Shown one piece after another: positions 9,686 through 18,367 of a stretch of DNA of 64,000 bases (within the stretch, counting starts at the first letter, position 1; each line of letters begins with the position of its first letter). The notes beneath the pieces are model-generated. The model had not been told where the DNA came from, made no database searches, and saw only the letters and a list, made by a program, of their open reading frames with translations. The position numbers and the translations under genes are program-made. This DNA is from Pseudomonas sp. LB-090624. GTDB lineage: Bacteria > Pseudomonadota > Gammaproteobacteria > Pseudomonadales > Pseudomonadaceae. The DNA lies in NCBI RefSeq assembly GCF_003205205.1, contig NZ_QJRL01000008.1, positions 62,001 through 126,000 on the forward strand, given 5' to 3'.

Positions 9686-10564
9686 ATGGACCTGGCCAAC
9701 CTCAGCGCCTTTATCGCCATCGCCGAAACCGGCAGTTTTTCAGGGGCGGCCGAACGCCTGTTCCTGACCCAACCGGCTATCAGCAAACGTATCGCCGGGT
9801 TGGAGCAGCAGCTGGACGTGCGCCTGTTCGACCGCCTGGGCCGCGAAGTAACCCTGACCGAGGCCGGGCGCGCGCTACTGCCACGGGCCTACCAGATCCT
9901 CAACGTCCTCGATGATACCCGACGGGCGCTGACCAACCTCAACGGAGCCGTGAGCGGTCGCCTGACCCTGGCCACCAGCCACCACATCGGCCTGCACCGC
10001 CTGCCCCCGCTGCTGCGGGCGTTCACCCGCGAACACCCGGCGGTTGCGCTGGATATCCAGTTCATGGATTCGGAACAGGCCTACGACGAGATTCTGCATG
10101 GCCGCGCCGAGATTGCCGTGATCACCCTGGCCCCCGAGCCACACCACCTGGTCAAGGCCGTGCCGGTGTGGGACGACGCCCTCGACTTCGTCGCTGCGCC
10201 CGAGCACCCACTGGCCAACAACCAGGCGGTCAGCCTGGCCGATGTCGCTCGCCACCCTGCGGTGTTCCCCGGCGGCAACACCTTCACCCACCATATCGTG
10301 CAGCGTCTGTTCGAAAGCCAAGGGCTGACGCCGAACATCGCCATGAGCACCAACTACCTGGAAACCATCAAGATGATGGTGTCGATCGGCCTGGCCTGGA
10401 GTGTGCTGCCACGCACCATGCTCGACGAACAGGTTGCACCCATCGCATTGCCCGGCATACAGCTGTCGCGCCAGCTAGGCTACATTCTGCACACGGAGCG
10501 TACGCTATCGAACGCCGCCAGGGCATTCATGGCCCTGCTCGACAGCCACGCAGGGTCCGCCTGA
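9686..10564 (+). CDS. LysR-family transcriptional regulator divergent from leuC
   Basis: 292 aa from MDLANLSAFIAIAETGSF, with AAGGA upstream; a start nine codons earlier is less likely. N-terminal winged helix-turn-helix (AAERLFLTQPAISKRIAGLEQQLDVRLFDRLGREVTLTEAG) at about 1-60, then a periplasmic-binding-like effector domain at about 90-290. Its position and the shared palindromes make it the likely activator of leuCD-leuB, with an isopropylmalate-type effector by analogy with other leucine LysR regulators. That role is inference from context. Confidence 0.85.
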   Translation: MDLANLSAFIAIAETGSFSGAAERLFLTQPAISKRIAGLEQQLDVRLFDRLGREVTLTEAGRALLPRAYQILNVLDDTRRALTNLNGAVSGRLTLATSHHIGLHRLPPLLRAFTREHPAVALDIQFMDSEQAYDEILHGRAEIAVITLAPEPHHLVKAVPVWDDALDFVAAPEHPLANNQAVSLADVARHPAVFPGGNTFTHHIVQRLFESQGLTPNIAMSTNYLETIKMMVSIGLAWSVLPRTMLDEQVAPIALPGIQLSRQLGYILHTERTLSNAARAFMALLDSHAGSA

Positions 10565-10626
10565 CCGGCCGTCAGCCCGGCATTTCCAACTCCAAGGACG
10601 CGTCATTCGCCAAAGGTCTGGTACCG

Positions 10627-13600
10627 ATGCCCAAATCAGCTAACCGCTTTTTGCGCCTGCCGAGAATACCCGCGGCCGACCCCGATGAGTCCGAACAAGC
10701 CTGGCAGAACGCCCCGCAACTGCTGGCCGCGCTCAACGGCGCGCGCCTGGGGGCCTGGCTATGGGATATCGAAAGCGGCCGGGTCAGCTGGTCGCGCGGC
10801 ACCCAGGCGCTGTTCGGTTTCGACCCGCAACGGCCGCTGCCGGCCGATGTCGATTACCTCGACCTGCTGCCCGAGGAGGACCGCGCCCGCACGCGCCAGG
10901 TGTTCCAGGCGATATTCAATGGCGAGCCGGTGGAACAGGCCATGCGCCACCGCATACGCTGGCCGGACGGCAGCCTGCACTGGCTGGAAATCAACGGCAG
11001 CCTGACCCACGACCAGCATGGCCGAGCGCAGATGATCGGGGTGATCCGCGAGATCACCCGCCAGCGCGAGCGGGAAACGGCGCTGATCAACTCGGAAAAG
11101 CGCTTCGCCACGCTGTTCCACCTCAGCCCCAACGCCATTTTGCTGACCCGGCGCCACGACGGCATGATTTTCGAGGTCAACCAGCATTTCGAAGACATGT
11201 TCGGCTGGCCCGGCACCCAGGTGATCGGCAAGACCAGCCTGGAACTGGGCCTGTGGGTCAACCCGGAACAGCGCCACCAGGTGATGGAGTCGACCCGCGC
11301 CAACGGCGGCCCGCTGATCATGGAGGTGCAGTTCCGCGCCACCAGCGGCAAAATCCACGACGGTATTCTCTGCACCCAGGGCATCGAGCTGGAGGGGGTG
11401 ACTTTTCTTATCAGCACCTTTGTCGACACCACTGAACGCAAGCGCGCCGAGCAGGCGCTGAAAGACAGCCAGGAACGCCTGGACCTGGCCCTGGATTCGG
11501 CGCAGTTGGGCACCTGGGACTGGCACATCCCCAGCGGCATGCTCTACGGCTCGGCCCGCGCCGCGCAACTGCACGGCCTGCCGCCGATCCCCTTCCACGA
11601 GTCGTTCGACGCGTTTTTCGAGGGGGTACCGGAACAGGAGCGCAACTCGATGCGCCAAGCCTACCGCAGCCTGCGCGAGGGGCCTGCGGGCAACTACCAG
11701 ATCACCTACCGGGTGCAGCTGGAAAACGGCATTTCGCGCTACATCGAAAGCCGCGCCCGGCTGTACCGCGACGAGCAGGGCAACCCGCTGCGCATGGCCG
11801 GTACTTTGCTCGATATCACTGACCAGGTGGAGCGCGAGCAGCGCCTGAGCGCCTCGGAAGAGAAATTCGCCAGCCTGTTCCAGGTCAGCCCCGACCCAAT
11901 CTGCGTTACACGCCAGGACACTGGCCAGTTCATCGAGATCAACCCGGCATTCACCCAGACCTTCGGCTGGAATACCGAGCAGGTGCTTGGCCGCACCGCC
12001 GAGGAAATCGGCCTGTGGGCCGAGTCCATCGAGCGCGCACAACGTATCGAACGGGTCATCCGCGAACAGGCCCTGAGCAACGTCGCAGTGGTGGTCAACC
12101 ACCGCAGCGGCGCACCGCTAACGTGCGTGATATCCAGCCGCCTGATCACCGTCGACGACCAGCCCTGCAGCGTCACCACCCTGCGTGACATCACCCAGCA
12201 GCAACGCGCCGAGGCGGCGCTCAAATCGAGCGAGGAGAAGTTCGCCAAGGCCTTCCACTCCAGCCCCGACGCCATCACCATCACCGAACGCCACAGCGGC
12301 CGTTACCTGGAGATCAACGATGGTTTCTGCCGCCTGACCGGCTATAGCGCTGCCGAAGTGATCGGCCATACGGTGTACGAGATCGGCATCTGGGCGGACG
12401 ACAAGCAACGCAGCGCGTTGTTGGCCGAGTTGCGCGAGCGCGGCCGGGTGCATCACCGCGAAATGCTCGGGCGCAACAAGCGCGGCGACATTCTTACCGT
12501 GGAAGTATCGGTGGAGCCGATCACCCTCAATGAAGTGGAATGCCTGCTGCTCAATGCTCGCGACGTCAGCCAGCTGAAGAACGCCCAGGCGCAGATCCGC
12601 CACCTCGCCTACCACGATCCGCTGACCAACCTGCCCAACCGCGCGCTGCTGATGGACCGCTTGAGCCAGCAGATCGCCCTGCTCAAGCGCCACAACCTGC
12701 GCGGCGCCCTGTTGTTCCTTGACCTCGACCACTTCAAGCACATCAACGACTCACTGGGCCACCCGGTGGGCGATACGGTGCTGAAGATCATCACCGCCCG
12801 GCTGGAGGCCAGCGTGCGCCTGGAGGACACCGTCGCACGGCTGGGTGGCGACGAGTTCGTGGTGCTGCTCAGCGGCCTGGAAGGCAGCCGCGAACTGGTG
12901 GAAGAAAAGGTCCGCGAACTGGCCGATACCCTGCGCGAACTGTTGGCCGAGCCGATGTCGCTGGATGGCCAGCGCCTGCAGGTAACGCCAAGCATCGGCG
13001 TGGCGCTGATCCCCGACCATGGCACCACCCCGGCCGACCTGCTCAAGCGCGCCGACATCGCCCTGTACCGGGCCAAGGACTCCGGGCGCAACACCACCCA
13101 GCTTTTCCACACCACCATGCAAAAAGCCGCCAGCGAGCGCCTGCGCATGGAAAACGACCTGCGCCTGGCCCTGGCCCGCGGGGAGCTGGCACTGCACTTC
13201 CAGCCCCAGGTGGATGCGCGCGACAACCGCATCGTCGGCGCTGAAGTGTTGTTGCGCTGGCACCACCCGCAACTCGGCCAGCAGCCGCCGGCACAGTTCA
13301 TCCAGGTGCTGGAAGAAAGTGGCCTGATCCTGGAGGTTGGCAGCTGGATCCTCGACGAAGCGTGCGATGCTTGTGCGCGCATGCTGGCCGACGGGCTGAT
13401 CGACGCTGATGAATTCAGCCTGTGCGTGAACATCAGCCCGCGGCAATTCCGCCAAAATGACTTCGTCGGGCGGGTATTGCGCAGCCTTGACGACTATCGC
13501 CTGCCACGGCAAATGCTGAAGCTGGAGATTACCGAAGGCATTGTCATCCAGAACCTGGAAGACACCATCAGCAAGATGCGCGAACTGAAGCGCTACGGGG

Positions 13601-13923
13601 TGAGTTTTGCTATGGATGACTTCGGCACGGGCTATTCCTCGCTGACGTATCTGAAGCGCCTGCCGGTGGATGCCCTGAAGATCGACCAGACTTTTGTGCG
13701 CGATGCCCCCGTGGACCCGAACGACGCGGAAATCGTCCGCGCCATCGTCGCCATGGCCCGCAGCCTGGACCTGGCGGTGATTGCCGAGGGGGTGGAGCTG
13801 ACCGAACAGCTGGAGTTCCTGGAGCGGCTAGGGTGCCACCTGTACCAAGGGTATCTGCACAGCCGGCCGTTGCCGCTACCGGAGTTTCGGCAGATGTTGC
13901 TGGAGGCGCCGGCGGGCTACTGA
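10627..13923 (+). CDS. Multi-PAS GGDEF-EAL cyclic-di-GMP enzyme
   Basis: 1098 aa, no membrane span or signal peptide. Five PAS/PAC modules at about 30-150, 158-275, 281-405, 410-530 and 535-650; modules 2, 4 and 5 share the pattern EKFA.LF..SP..I..T...G...E(V/I)N..F....G, pointing to internal duplication. The GGDEF domain has an intact GGDEF at 740-744 and an RLED inhibitory site at 731-734. The EAL domain starts with EVLLR at 873-877 and keeps the metal and catalytic motifs (VNISPRQF, LEITEG, MDDFGTGYSSL, LKIDQTF, AEGVE, YQGY). Both cyclase and phosphodiesterase activities look possible. The start is the first ATG after the LysR gene. Confidence 0.92.
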   Translation: MPKSANRFLRLPRIPAADPDESEQAWQNAPQLLAALNGARLGAWLWDIESGRVSWSRGTQALFGFDPQRPLPADVDYLDLLPEEDRARTRQVFQAIFNGEPVEQAMRHRIRWPDGSLHWLEINGSLTHDQHGRAQMIGVIREITRQRERETALINSEKRFATLFHLSPNAILLTRRHDGMIFEVNQHFEDMFGWPGTQVIGKTSLELGLWVNPEQRHQVMESTRANGGPLIMEVQFRATSGKIHDGILCTQGIELEGVTFLISTFVDTTERKRAEQALKDSQERLDLALDSAQLGTWDWHIPSGMLYGSARAAQLHGLPPIPFHESFDAFFEGVPEQERNSMRQAYRSLREGPAGNYQITYRVQLENGISRYIESRARLYRDEQGNPLRMAGTLLDITDQVEREQRLSASEEKFASLFQVSPDPICVTRQDTGQFIEINPAFTQTFGWNTEQVLGRTAEEIGLWAESIERAQRIERVIREQALSNVAVVVNHRSGAPLTCVISSRLITVDDQPCSVTTLRDITQQQRAEAALKSSEEKFAKAFHSSPDAITITERHSGRYLEINDGFCRLTGYSAAEVIGHTVYEIGIWADDKQRSALLAELRERGRVHHREMLGRNKRGDILTVEVSVEPITLNEVECLLLNARDVSQLKNAQAQIRHLAYHDPLTNLPNRALLMDRLSQQIALLKRHNLRGALLFLDLDHFKHINDSLGHPVGDTVLKIITARLEASVRLEDTVARLGGDEFVVLLSGLEGSRELVEEKVRELADTLRELLAEPMSLDGQRLQVTPSIGVALIPDHGTTPADLLKRADIALYRAKDSGRNTTQLFHTTMQKAASERLRMENDLRLALARGELALHFQPQVDARDNRIVGAEVLLRWHHPQLGQQPPAQFIQVLEESGLILEVGSWILDEACDACARMLADGLIDADEFSLCVNISPRQFRQNDFVGRVLRSLDDYRLPRQMLKLEITEGIVIQNLEDTISKMRELKRYGVSFAMDDFGTGYSSLTYLKRLPVDALKIDQTFVRDAPVDPNDAEIVRAIVAMARSLDLAVIAEGVELTEQLEFLERLGCHLYQGYLHSRPLPLPEFRQMLLEAPAGY

Positions 13924-13957
13924 CCCTGGCGCCAGCGTCACCCGGGACAGGCTTAAC

Positions 13958-13985
13958 AAAAAGGGCACCCGAGGGTGCCCTTCTT
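13958..13985 (-). terminator. Bidirectional terminator between the PAS gene and ibpA
   Basis: Ten-bp hairpin AAGGGCACCC/GGGTGCCCTT with a two-base loop. On the minus strand it is followed by TTTTTGTT, ending ibpA. On the plus strand TTCTTC follows, so it may also end the GGDEF-EAL gene. Confidence 0.8.
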
Positions 13986-13998
13986 CACATCAACACAA

Positions 13999-14442
13999 TC
14001 AATTCAGCGCTGGCTTATCGCCGTTGATCGGGATGCGCTTGGCCTTGGCTTCTTCAGGCACGATGCGCAGCAGGTCGATGCTGAGCAGGCCGTTGGCCAG
14101 GCCGGCGGCCTTCACTTCGATATGGTCTGCCAGGCGGAACGACAGCTTGAAGGCGCGTTGCGCGATACCCTGGTGCAGGTAGGTCACCTCGGCGGGGCCA
14201 TTATCACGCTTGCCACCGGTTACGGTCAGGACACCCTTTTCGACCTGCAGGTCGAGGTCCTGCTCCTGGAAACCGGCTGCGGCAACCACGATGCGGTAGT
14301 GGTCATCGCCATGCTTTTCCACGTTGTAGGGCGGGTAGCTGCTACCGGCCTCGTTACGTGCCGCGGATTCGAACAGGTCGTTGAAACGGTCGAAACCAAC
14401 GGAATGGCGGAACAGTGGAGCGAGAGAGAAAGCGGTGGTCAT
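13999..14442 (-). CDS. ibpA: Small heat-shock protein, Hsp20/IbpA family
   Basis: 147 aa from MTTAFSLAPLFRHSVGFDRF. A second ATG two codons upstream would sit only 3 nt from the AGGAG, whereas this one is 9 nt away. Alpha-crystallin domain at about 35-125, with the conserved DHYRIVVAAAGF strand, VTGGKRDN and the (I/L)-x-(I/L)-rich tail GLLSIDLLR. IbpA holds unfolded proteins during heat shock. Regulation is visible upstream: a sigma-32-type promoter and a short leader in which TTGCT can pair with the AGGAG, as in ROSE RNA thermometers. Confidence 0.93.
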   Translation of the reverse strand: MTTAFSLAPLFRHSVGFDRFNDLFESAARNEAGSSYPPYNVEKHGDDHYRIVVAAAGFQEQDLDLQVEKGVLTVTGGKRDNGPAEVTYLHQGIAQRAFKLSFRLADHIEVKAAGLANGLLSIDLLRIVPEEAKAKRIPINGDKPALN

Positions 14443-14506
14443 GGTCATTAACTCCTGAGATTCAGCAAGTAAGTCACTACGCGACCCGACTTCGGCATCG
14501 CGTACT
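14443..14506 (-). promoter_or_regulatory. Probable ROSE-type RNA thermometer in the ibpA leader
   Basis: Leader of about 60 nt. Just before the start codon the minus strand reads TTGCT-GAATCTC-AGGAG, so TTGCT can pair with the Shine-Dalgarno across a 7-nt loop. The U(U/C)GCU opposite AGGA is the hallmark of ROSE elements controlling small heat-shock genes. Upstream bases can form a further stem. Confidence 0.6.
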
Positions 14507-14512
14507 CAAGAG

Positions 14513-14538
14513 ATATGGCCGAGGGAAGTGCTTTCAAG
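14513..14538 (-). promoter_or_regulatory. Sigma-32 (heat-shock) promoter of ibpA
   Basis: Minus strand: CTTGAAA (14538-14532), an 11-bp spacer, then GGCCATAT (14520-14513). This compares with the sigma-32 consensus CTTGAAA / CCCCATNT. The predicted RNA start is about 60 nt before the ibpA ATG. Confidence 0.75.
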
Positions 14539-14570
14539 GGGCAATCAGTAAAAAATCTGCAATCGGTGCA

Positions 14571-14605
14571 GCCCTTTTCGCGGGCGCGCCCGCGAAGAGG
14601 CCAGC
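14571..14605. repeat. REP-type palindrome
   Basis: Palindromic GCCC-TTTTCGCGGGCGCGCCCGCGAAGAGGCC between the ibpA promoter and the dusC stop codon; same family as the copies at 7.4 and 58.5 kb. Confidence 0.55.
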
Positions 14606-15577
14606 TCAGGCAACACAGGCCTCCAAAGCCTGCACCTCCACCCCTAGCAGCCGGCTGATCCGCGCGCAGTCATCTTCCCGGCGCAACTCGGCAAACAGCA
14701 CCACCGCCTCGGGATAACTCCGGGTCAGCATGGCCAGCCACTGCTTCATCCGGCCCGGCGCGTAGCGCGGTGACAGTTTGGCCTGGGCCTGGCGCCAGAA
14801 CTCGCGCAGCAACGGCAGCAGGTCATTCCAGCTCATCGGCTGGTACTCGCGCCCATCCCGTGCCGCAGCGATCTGCAGGCCCAGGTCCGGACGCGAAACC
14901 AGCCCGCGACCGAGCATGATGTCTTCGGCGCCACTGACCTCCCGGCAACGTCGCCAGTCGTCGACGGTCCAGATCTCGCCGTTGGCGAACACCGGCACCT
15001 TGACCACGTCCTGCACCCGCGCCACCCACTCCCAGTGGGCAGGCGGCTTGTAGCCCTCGACTTTGGTCCGCGCATGCACCACCAGGTGTGCCGAACCGCC
15101 TTCGGCCAGCGCGGTGGCGCAATCCAGCGCACCCTCCGGGCTATCGAAGCCCAGGCGCATTTTTGAAGTCACCGGGATATGCGCCGGCACTGCTCGGCGC
15201 ACTTCACGCACGATGGCGTGCAACAACTCCGGCTCCTTCAGCAGTACGGCGCCACCGCGAGACTTGTTCACGGTCTTGGCCGGGCAACCGAAGTTCAAGT
15301 CGATCACCGGCGCACCCAGTTCGCAGGCCAGCGCGGCGTTTTCCGCCAGGCACACAGGGTCTGAGCCCAGCAGCTGCACGCGCATCGGCACCCCGGCAGC
15401 CGTCAGCGCGCCCTGGCGCAACTCGGGCGCCAGCTTGTGGAACGAGGCAGGCGGCAACAGGCGGTCGCACACGCGAATGAACTCGGTGACGCACCAGTCG
15501 ATACCGCCCACGCGGGTCAGCACGTCGCGCAGGATGTTGTCGACCAGCCCCTCCATGGGGGCCAGGGCAATTTGCAT
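14606..15577 (-). CDS. dusC: tRNA-dihydrouridine(16) synthase
   Basis: 323 aa from [23 protein letters not shown]-dependent reduction of uridine in the tRNA D-loop. TIM-barrel N-terminal domain with the catalytic Cys in [16 protein letters not shown] and the FMN-binding segments [12 protein letters not shown] and VFANGEIW, then a helical C-terminal tRNA-binding domain. The W-rich [16 protein letters not shown] region and length favour the DusC subfamily over DusA/DusB. The start is the ATG at the consensus N terminus rather than one 12 codons upstream. Confidence 0.92.
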   Translation of the reverse strand: MQIALAPMEGLVDNILRDVLTRVGGIDWCVTEFIRVCDRLLPPASFHKLAPELRQGALTAAGVPMRVQLLGSDPVCLAENAALACELGAPVIDLNFGCPAKTVNKSRGGAVLLKEPELLHAIVREVRRAVPAHIPVTSKMRLGFDSPEGALDCATALAEGGSAHLVVHARTKVEGYKPPAHWEWVARVQDVVKVPVFANGEIWTVDDWRRCREVSGAEDIMLGRGLVSRPDLGLQIAAARDGREYQPMSWNDLLPLLREFWRQAQAKLSPRYAPGRMKQWLAMLTRSYPEAVVLFAELRREDDCARISRLLGVEVQALEACVA

Positions 15578-15627
15578 GTCGGGGTCTCGGCGGAAAAGCC
15601 GGCAGTCTAGCAAAAAAACCCGGGCTA

Positions 15628-16062
15628 TCAGGCGCCGATCAGCGCAGGGCCGTAACCGTCGAGAAATTCTGCCGGCATGCGCCGGGGTTTGCCGCTGGAC
15701 AGCTCGATGCAGGCAAACGTGGTTTGTGCGCGCAACAGGGTTACGCCGTCACGCGGGCGCTTGAGCTGGAAGCGCCGGGTCATGCGCAAGCGCTGGTCCC
15801 AGTCGATGATCCAGGTGGCCAGTTGCAGTTCGTCGTCTTCGTAGGCGGCAGCCAGGTAGTCTATTTCGTGGCGCACCACCGCCATGGCCCGATCCAGCCG
15901 CCGGTATTCGGCAAGGTCCAACCCCAGAAGCTGGGAGTGACGCCAGGCACAGCGCTCCAGCCAGGTAACGTAGACCGCGTTATTGGCGTGACCGAGGCCG
16001 TCGATGTCCTCGCTGCTGACGCGCAGGTCGATGACGAAGGGTGTTGCCAGGTCCCAGCTCAT
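15628..16062 (-). CDS. Acyl-CoA thioesterase, hotdog fold (4HBT/YbgC-like)
   Basis: 144 aa, nearly all one hotdog domain. The conserved start of the 4HBT family is present ([25 protein letters not shown]), where the Asp-His-Asn region lies over the active site. The rest follows the usual beta-sheet pattern, ending [11 protein letters not shown]. Expected to hydrolyse acyl-CoA thioesters; chain length and physiological role are unknown. Confidence 0.85.
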   Translation of the reverse strand: MSWDLATPFVIDLRVSSEDIDGLGHANNAVYVTWLERCAWRHSQLLGLDLAEYRRLDRAMAVVRHEIDYLAAAYEDDELQLATWIIDWDQRLRMTRRFQLKRPRDGVTLLRAQTTFACIELSSGKPRRMPAEFLDGYGPALIGA

Positions 16063-16159
16063 GTTCGCTTCCTTGGCACAAAAGCCGATTTAGCAGCGAC
16101 CTGCGGGGCAATGTCCAGCCCCTGTGGCAGATTTACCGGCCTCATCGCCGGCAACACCC

Positions 16160-16999
16160 TCAGGCAGTTTGTCGCGCTGGCACGTCAGCCCGGGCCAGCA
16201 ATTCGAGCACGGCGTCACTCAGCCGTGGGTCGGCCAGCACCCGCTGATGGCCGCCTTCATCCAGCACCAGCAAGCGGCTGTCGAACCAGGCTTTGTGAAT
16301 AACATCGGCCTCATCGGCAGGCACCAGAACGTCATCGGCGGCATGCACCACCAGACCCGGCAGCTCCAGTTGATAACCACTGACATCCAGCCGGGCGATC
16401 TGCATGCCGACGTCGCGCTCCACCTGGCGAATGAACGCCGCCCGCGCCCGTGCTGGCAACCCCAAACGCCGGGCAAAGCCACGCAGCACGCCCAGCAGCC
16501 GGGCTGGGGCAGCGATGCTCACCGCCGCTTCCGTGCGCAACCCCATCTGCAGGGCCAGCAACACACTGGCACCGCCCATCGAGTGGCCGATCACCGCGCG
16601 CAGGGGCGGCAACTCGGCGGCAGCTTCCAGCAGCGCGCGGGCAAACAGCACCACATTCGCCTGCTGACCGGGCGAACGGCCATGCCCCGGCCCTTCCAGC
16701 GACACCACCGTGTACCCGGCCTGAACCAGGGTTTCGATCAAGGCGGCAAACTGAGTGGGCCTGCCCTCCCAACCATGCATCAGCAACACGGTCGGCCCCT
16801 GCCCCCAGCGCAATGCAGACAGGCCAAAGCGCAAGGTGATGCGCTCGGCGCTGGCCAGCAGGGGCAACTCCCAGTGCCGCGGCGGCAGGTTGCGCGGGGT
16901 CATGAAGGCACGGCGCATCTTGCCCGCGACGTGCTCGGGGGCCAGGCGGCCCAGGGTGCCATTGACACCACGAATCCAGCTCAGGGTGGTCATCGCCAT
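16160..16999 (-). CDS. Alpha/beta-hydrolase
   Basis: 279 aa. The full serine-hydrolase triad is visible: oxyanion-region VLLMHGWEGRPTQF, nucleophile elbow VIGHSMGGASVLL, acidic residue in VVHAADDVLVPADEAD, and the catalytic His in LDEGGHQRVLADP. No signal peptide. It starts 9 nt after the TetR gene stop, so the two form one transcription unit and the hydrolase is the probable target of that regulator. The substrate is unknown. Confidence 0.88.
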   Translation of the reverse strand: MAMTTLSWIRGVNGTLGRLAPEHVAGKMRRAFMTPRNLPPRHWELPLLASAERITLRFGLSALRWGQGPTVLLMHGWEGRPTQFAALIETLVQAGYTVVSLEGPGHGRSPGQQANVVLFARALLEAAAELPPLRAVIGHSMGGASVLLALQMGLRTEAAVSIAAPARLLGVLRGFARRLGLPARARAAFIRQVERDVGMQIARLDVSGYQLELPGLVVHAADDVLVPADEADVIHKAWFDSRLLVLDEGGHQRVLADPRLSDAVLELLARADVPARQTA

Positions 17000-17008
17000 G
17001 CTCCAGGG

Positions 17009-17548
17009 TTAAAGCACCGCCGATTTGGCGGCGCGCAGAATGCGGTCAGACAGATCACTGGTACCCAGTGCCCGGGCCAACGCCAGGCCGCCAACCATAA
17101 GCGCCAGGTCGGCCAGCGCCTTGTCGGCGTCTTCAGGGCGGTCAACCATCGCGGCAGTCATCAACTCGATGTGCTCGGCCAGCACCTCACGAAAGGCCTC
17201 AGGGAGGCGCTGCATTTCGCCCAGCGAGTTGGGCAAGGGGCATGCGTGCACTTCGGCATCCCGATGCTTGCGCGACAGGTAGAAGGCGCCGGCCAGGGCC
17301 CGCCGCCCTGCACCATCGAGGTTGGGGTCGATCTGCGCGAGCAAGGCGCGGCGCTCGCCCAACAGCTGGCGAAACGCTTCGAGCATCAAGTCGTCCTTGC
17401 TGTCGAAATGGGCGTAGAAGCCCCCAACGGTCAGCCCAGCAGCCCCCATCACCTGGCTGACACTGGGCTCGGCCGGCCCGTGCTGAATCAGTGCACTGCG
17501 GGCAGCCTCCAGTATGCGTTCGCGGGTTCTGCTCTTCTTGTCGCTCAT
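17009..17548 (-). CDS. TetR-family transcriptional regulator
   Basis: 179 aa. N-terminal TetR helix-turn-helix (RERILEAARSALIQHGPAEPSVSQVMGAAGLTVGGFYAHFDSKDDLM) at about 8-57, then a helical ligand-binding domain of the TetR_C type. First gene of a two-gene unit with an alpha/beta-hydrolase. A 10-bp inverted repeat with a 14-bp gap lies 19 bp upstream of the ATG and is the obvious autoregulatory operator. Confidence 0.9.
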   Translation of the reverse strand: MSDKKSRTRERILEAARSALIQHGPAEPSVSQVMGAAGLTVGGFYAHFDSKDDLMLEAFRQLLGERRALLAQIDPNLDGAGRRALAGAFYLSRKHRDAEVHACPLPNSLGEMQRLPEAFREVLAEHIELMTAAMVDRPEDADKALADLALMVGGLALARALGTSDLSDRILRAAKSAVL

Positions 17549-17566
17549 TCGGCGCTCACAAGTCGG

Positions 17567-17600
17567 AATATGATGATCGAAATATTATTCTCATCATATT
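17567..17600. promoter_or_regulatory. Probable TetR operator
   Basis: Perfect inverted repeat AATATGATGA-N14-TCATCATATT immediately upstream of the TetR-hydrolase unit, in AT-rich sequence unlike its surroundings. Confidence 0.65.
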
Positions 17601-17649
17601 TTTTGGCAAGCGGAATCTGCGGCCGTTTGTCGGCAGACAATTTTAGGGA

Positions 17650-17692
17650 GATAAGAAAAACAAAAGGCTCATTCAATAATCGAATGAGCCTT
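17650..17692 (-). terminator. Terminator of the tRNA-Ala/tRNA-Glu operon
   Basis: Nine-bp stem GGCTCATTC/GAATGAGCC with a 7-nt loop, followed on the minus strand by TTTTGTTTTTC. It lies after the last tRNA-Glu. A second small hairpin (CCCGC-AAAAC-GCGGG, 17699-17713) stands between it and the tRNA 3' end. Confidence 0.9.
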
Positions 17693-17719
17693 CAAAGTCC
17701 CGCAAAACGCGGGTAAAAA

Positions 17720-17795
17720 TGGCGTCCCCTAGGGGACTCGAACCCCTGTTACCGCCGTGAAAGGGCGGTGTCCTAGGCCACTAGACGAAGGGGAC
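17720..17795 (-). tRNA. tRNA-Glu (TTC), copy 1
   Basis: 76 nt with encoded CCA. Cloverleaf with acceptor GTCCCCT/AGGGGAC, anticodon loop CTTTCAC (anticodon TTC) and T-arm GGTTCGAGTCC. Last tRNA of the cluster. Identical in sequence to the other two tRNA-Glu genes here. Confidence 0.97.
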
Positions 17796-17837
17796 GTAAC
17801 CTTCGCGAAGATTCACTTGCGTGAACCCTGGCAGAAA

Positions 17838-17913
17838 TGGTGGAGCTAAGCGGGATCGAACCGCTGACCTCCTGCATGCCATGCAGGCGCTCTCCCAGCT
17901 GAGCTATAGCCCC
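17838..17913 (-). tRNA. tRNA-Ala (GGC), copy 1
   Basis: 76 nt with encoded CCA. Acceptor GGGGCTA/TAGCTCC, anticodon stem CCTGC/GCAGG around loop ATGGCAT (anticodon GGC), T-arm GGTTCGATCCC. Precedes tRNA-Glu copy 1 by 42 nt and follows an internal terminator. Confidence 0.97.
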
Positions 17914-17914
17914 G

Positions 17915-17950
17915 AAACAAAAGGCTCATCAATAATCGACGAGCCTTTTT
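17915..17950 (-). terminator. Internal terminator inside the tRNA cluster
   Basis: Stem GGCTCGTC/GATGAGCC on the RNA strand, with one G-U pair and the same GATTATT loop as the distal terminator, followed by TTTTGTTT. As there, a small hairpin (CCTGC-AAAAC-GCAGG, 17955-17969) precedes it after a tRNA-Glu. It would end transcripts after tRNA-Glu copy 2. Confidence 0.8.
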
Positions 17951-17974
17951 AAGCCCTGCAAAACGCAGGAAAAG

Positions 17975-18050
17975 TGGCGTCCCCTAGGGGACTCGAACCC
18001 CTGTTACCGCCGTGAAAGGGCGGTGTCCTAGGCCACTAGACGAAGGGGAC
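17975..18050 (-). tRNA. tRNA-Glu (TTC), copy 2
   Basis: 76 nt, CCA encoded, sequence identical to tRNA-Glu copy 1. Anticodon loop CTTTCAC gives TTC. Followed downstream by a hairpin and the internal terminator. Confidence 0.97.
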
Positions 18051-18091
18051 GTAACCTTCGTGCCGATTCGCTAACGCGAACCGCGGCAAAT

Positions 18092-18167
18092 TGGTGGAGC
18101 TAAGCGGGATCGAACCGCTGACCTCCTGCATGCCATGCAGGCGCTCTCCCAGCTGAGCTATAGCCCC
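18092..18167 (-). tRNA. tRNA-Ala (GGC), copy 2
   Basis: 76 nt, CCA encoded, sequence identical to tRNA-Ala copy 1; anticodon GGC. It is 41 nt ahead of tRNA-Glu copy 2. Confidence 0.97.
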
Positions 18168-18219
18168 GGATTTATAGCCTCGCGGCCCAGCGACATCTGA
18201 AACATCGCTTGTGCAAAAC

Positions 18220-18295
18220 TGGCGTCCCCTAGGGGACTCGAACCCCTGTTACCGCCGTGAAAGGGCGGTGTCCTAGGCCACTAGACGAAGGGGAC
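18220..18295 (-). tRNA. tRNA-Glu (TTC), copy 3
   Basis: 76 nt, CCA encoded, same sequence as the other tRNA-Glu copies. It is followed by tRNA-Ala copy 2 with no terminator between. Confidence 0.97.
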
Positions 18296-18367
18296 GAACC
18301 TTCTTACCTTCAAGACCCGGTTGCTGGACCCGGTCTTGCTCATCAGCCTTGGCTGCTAAGCGGAATT

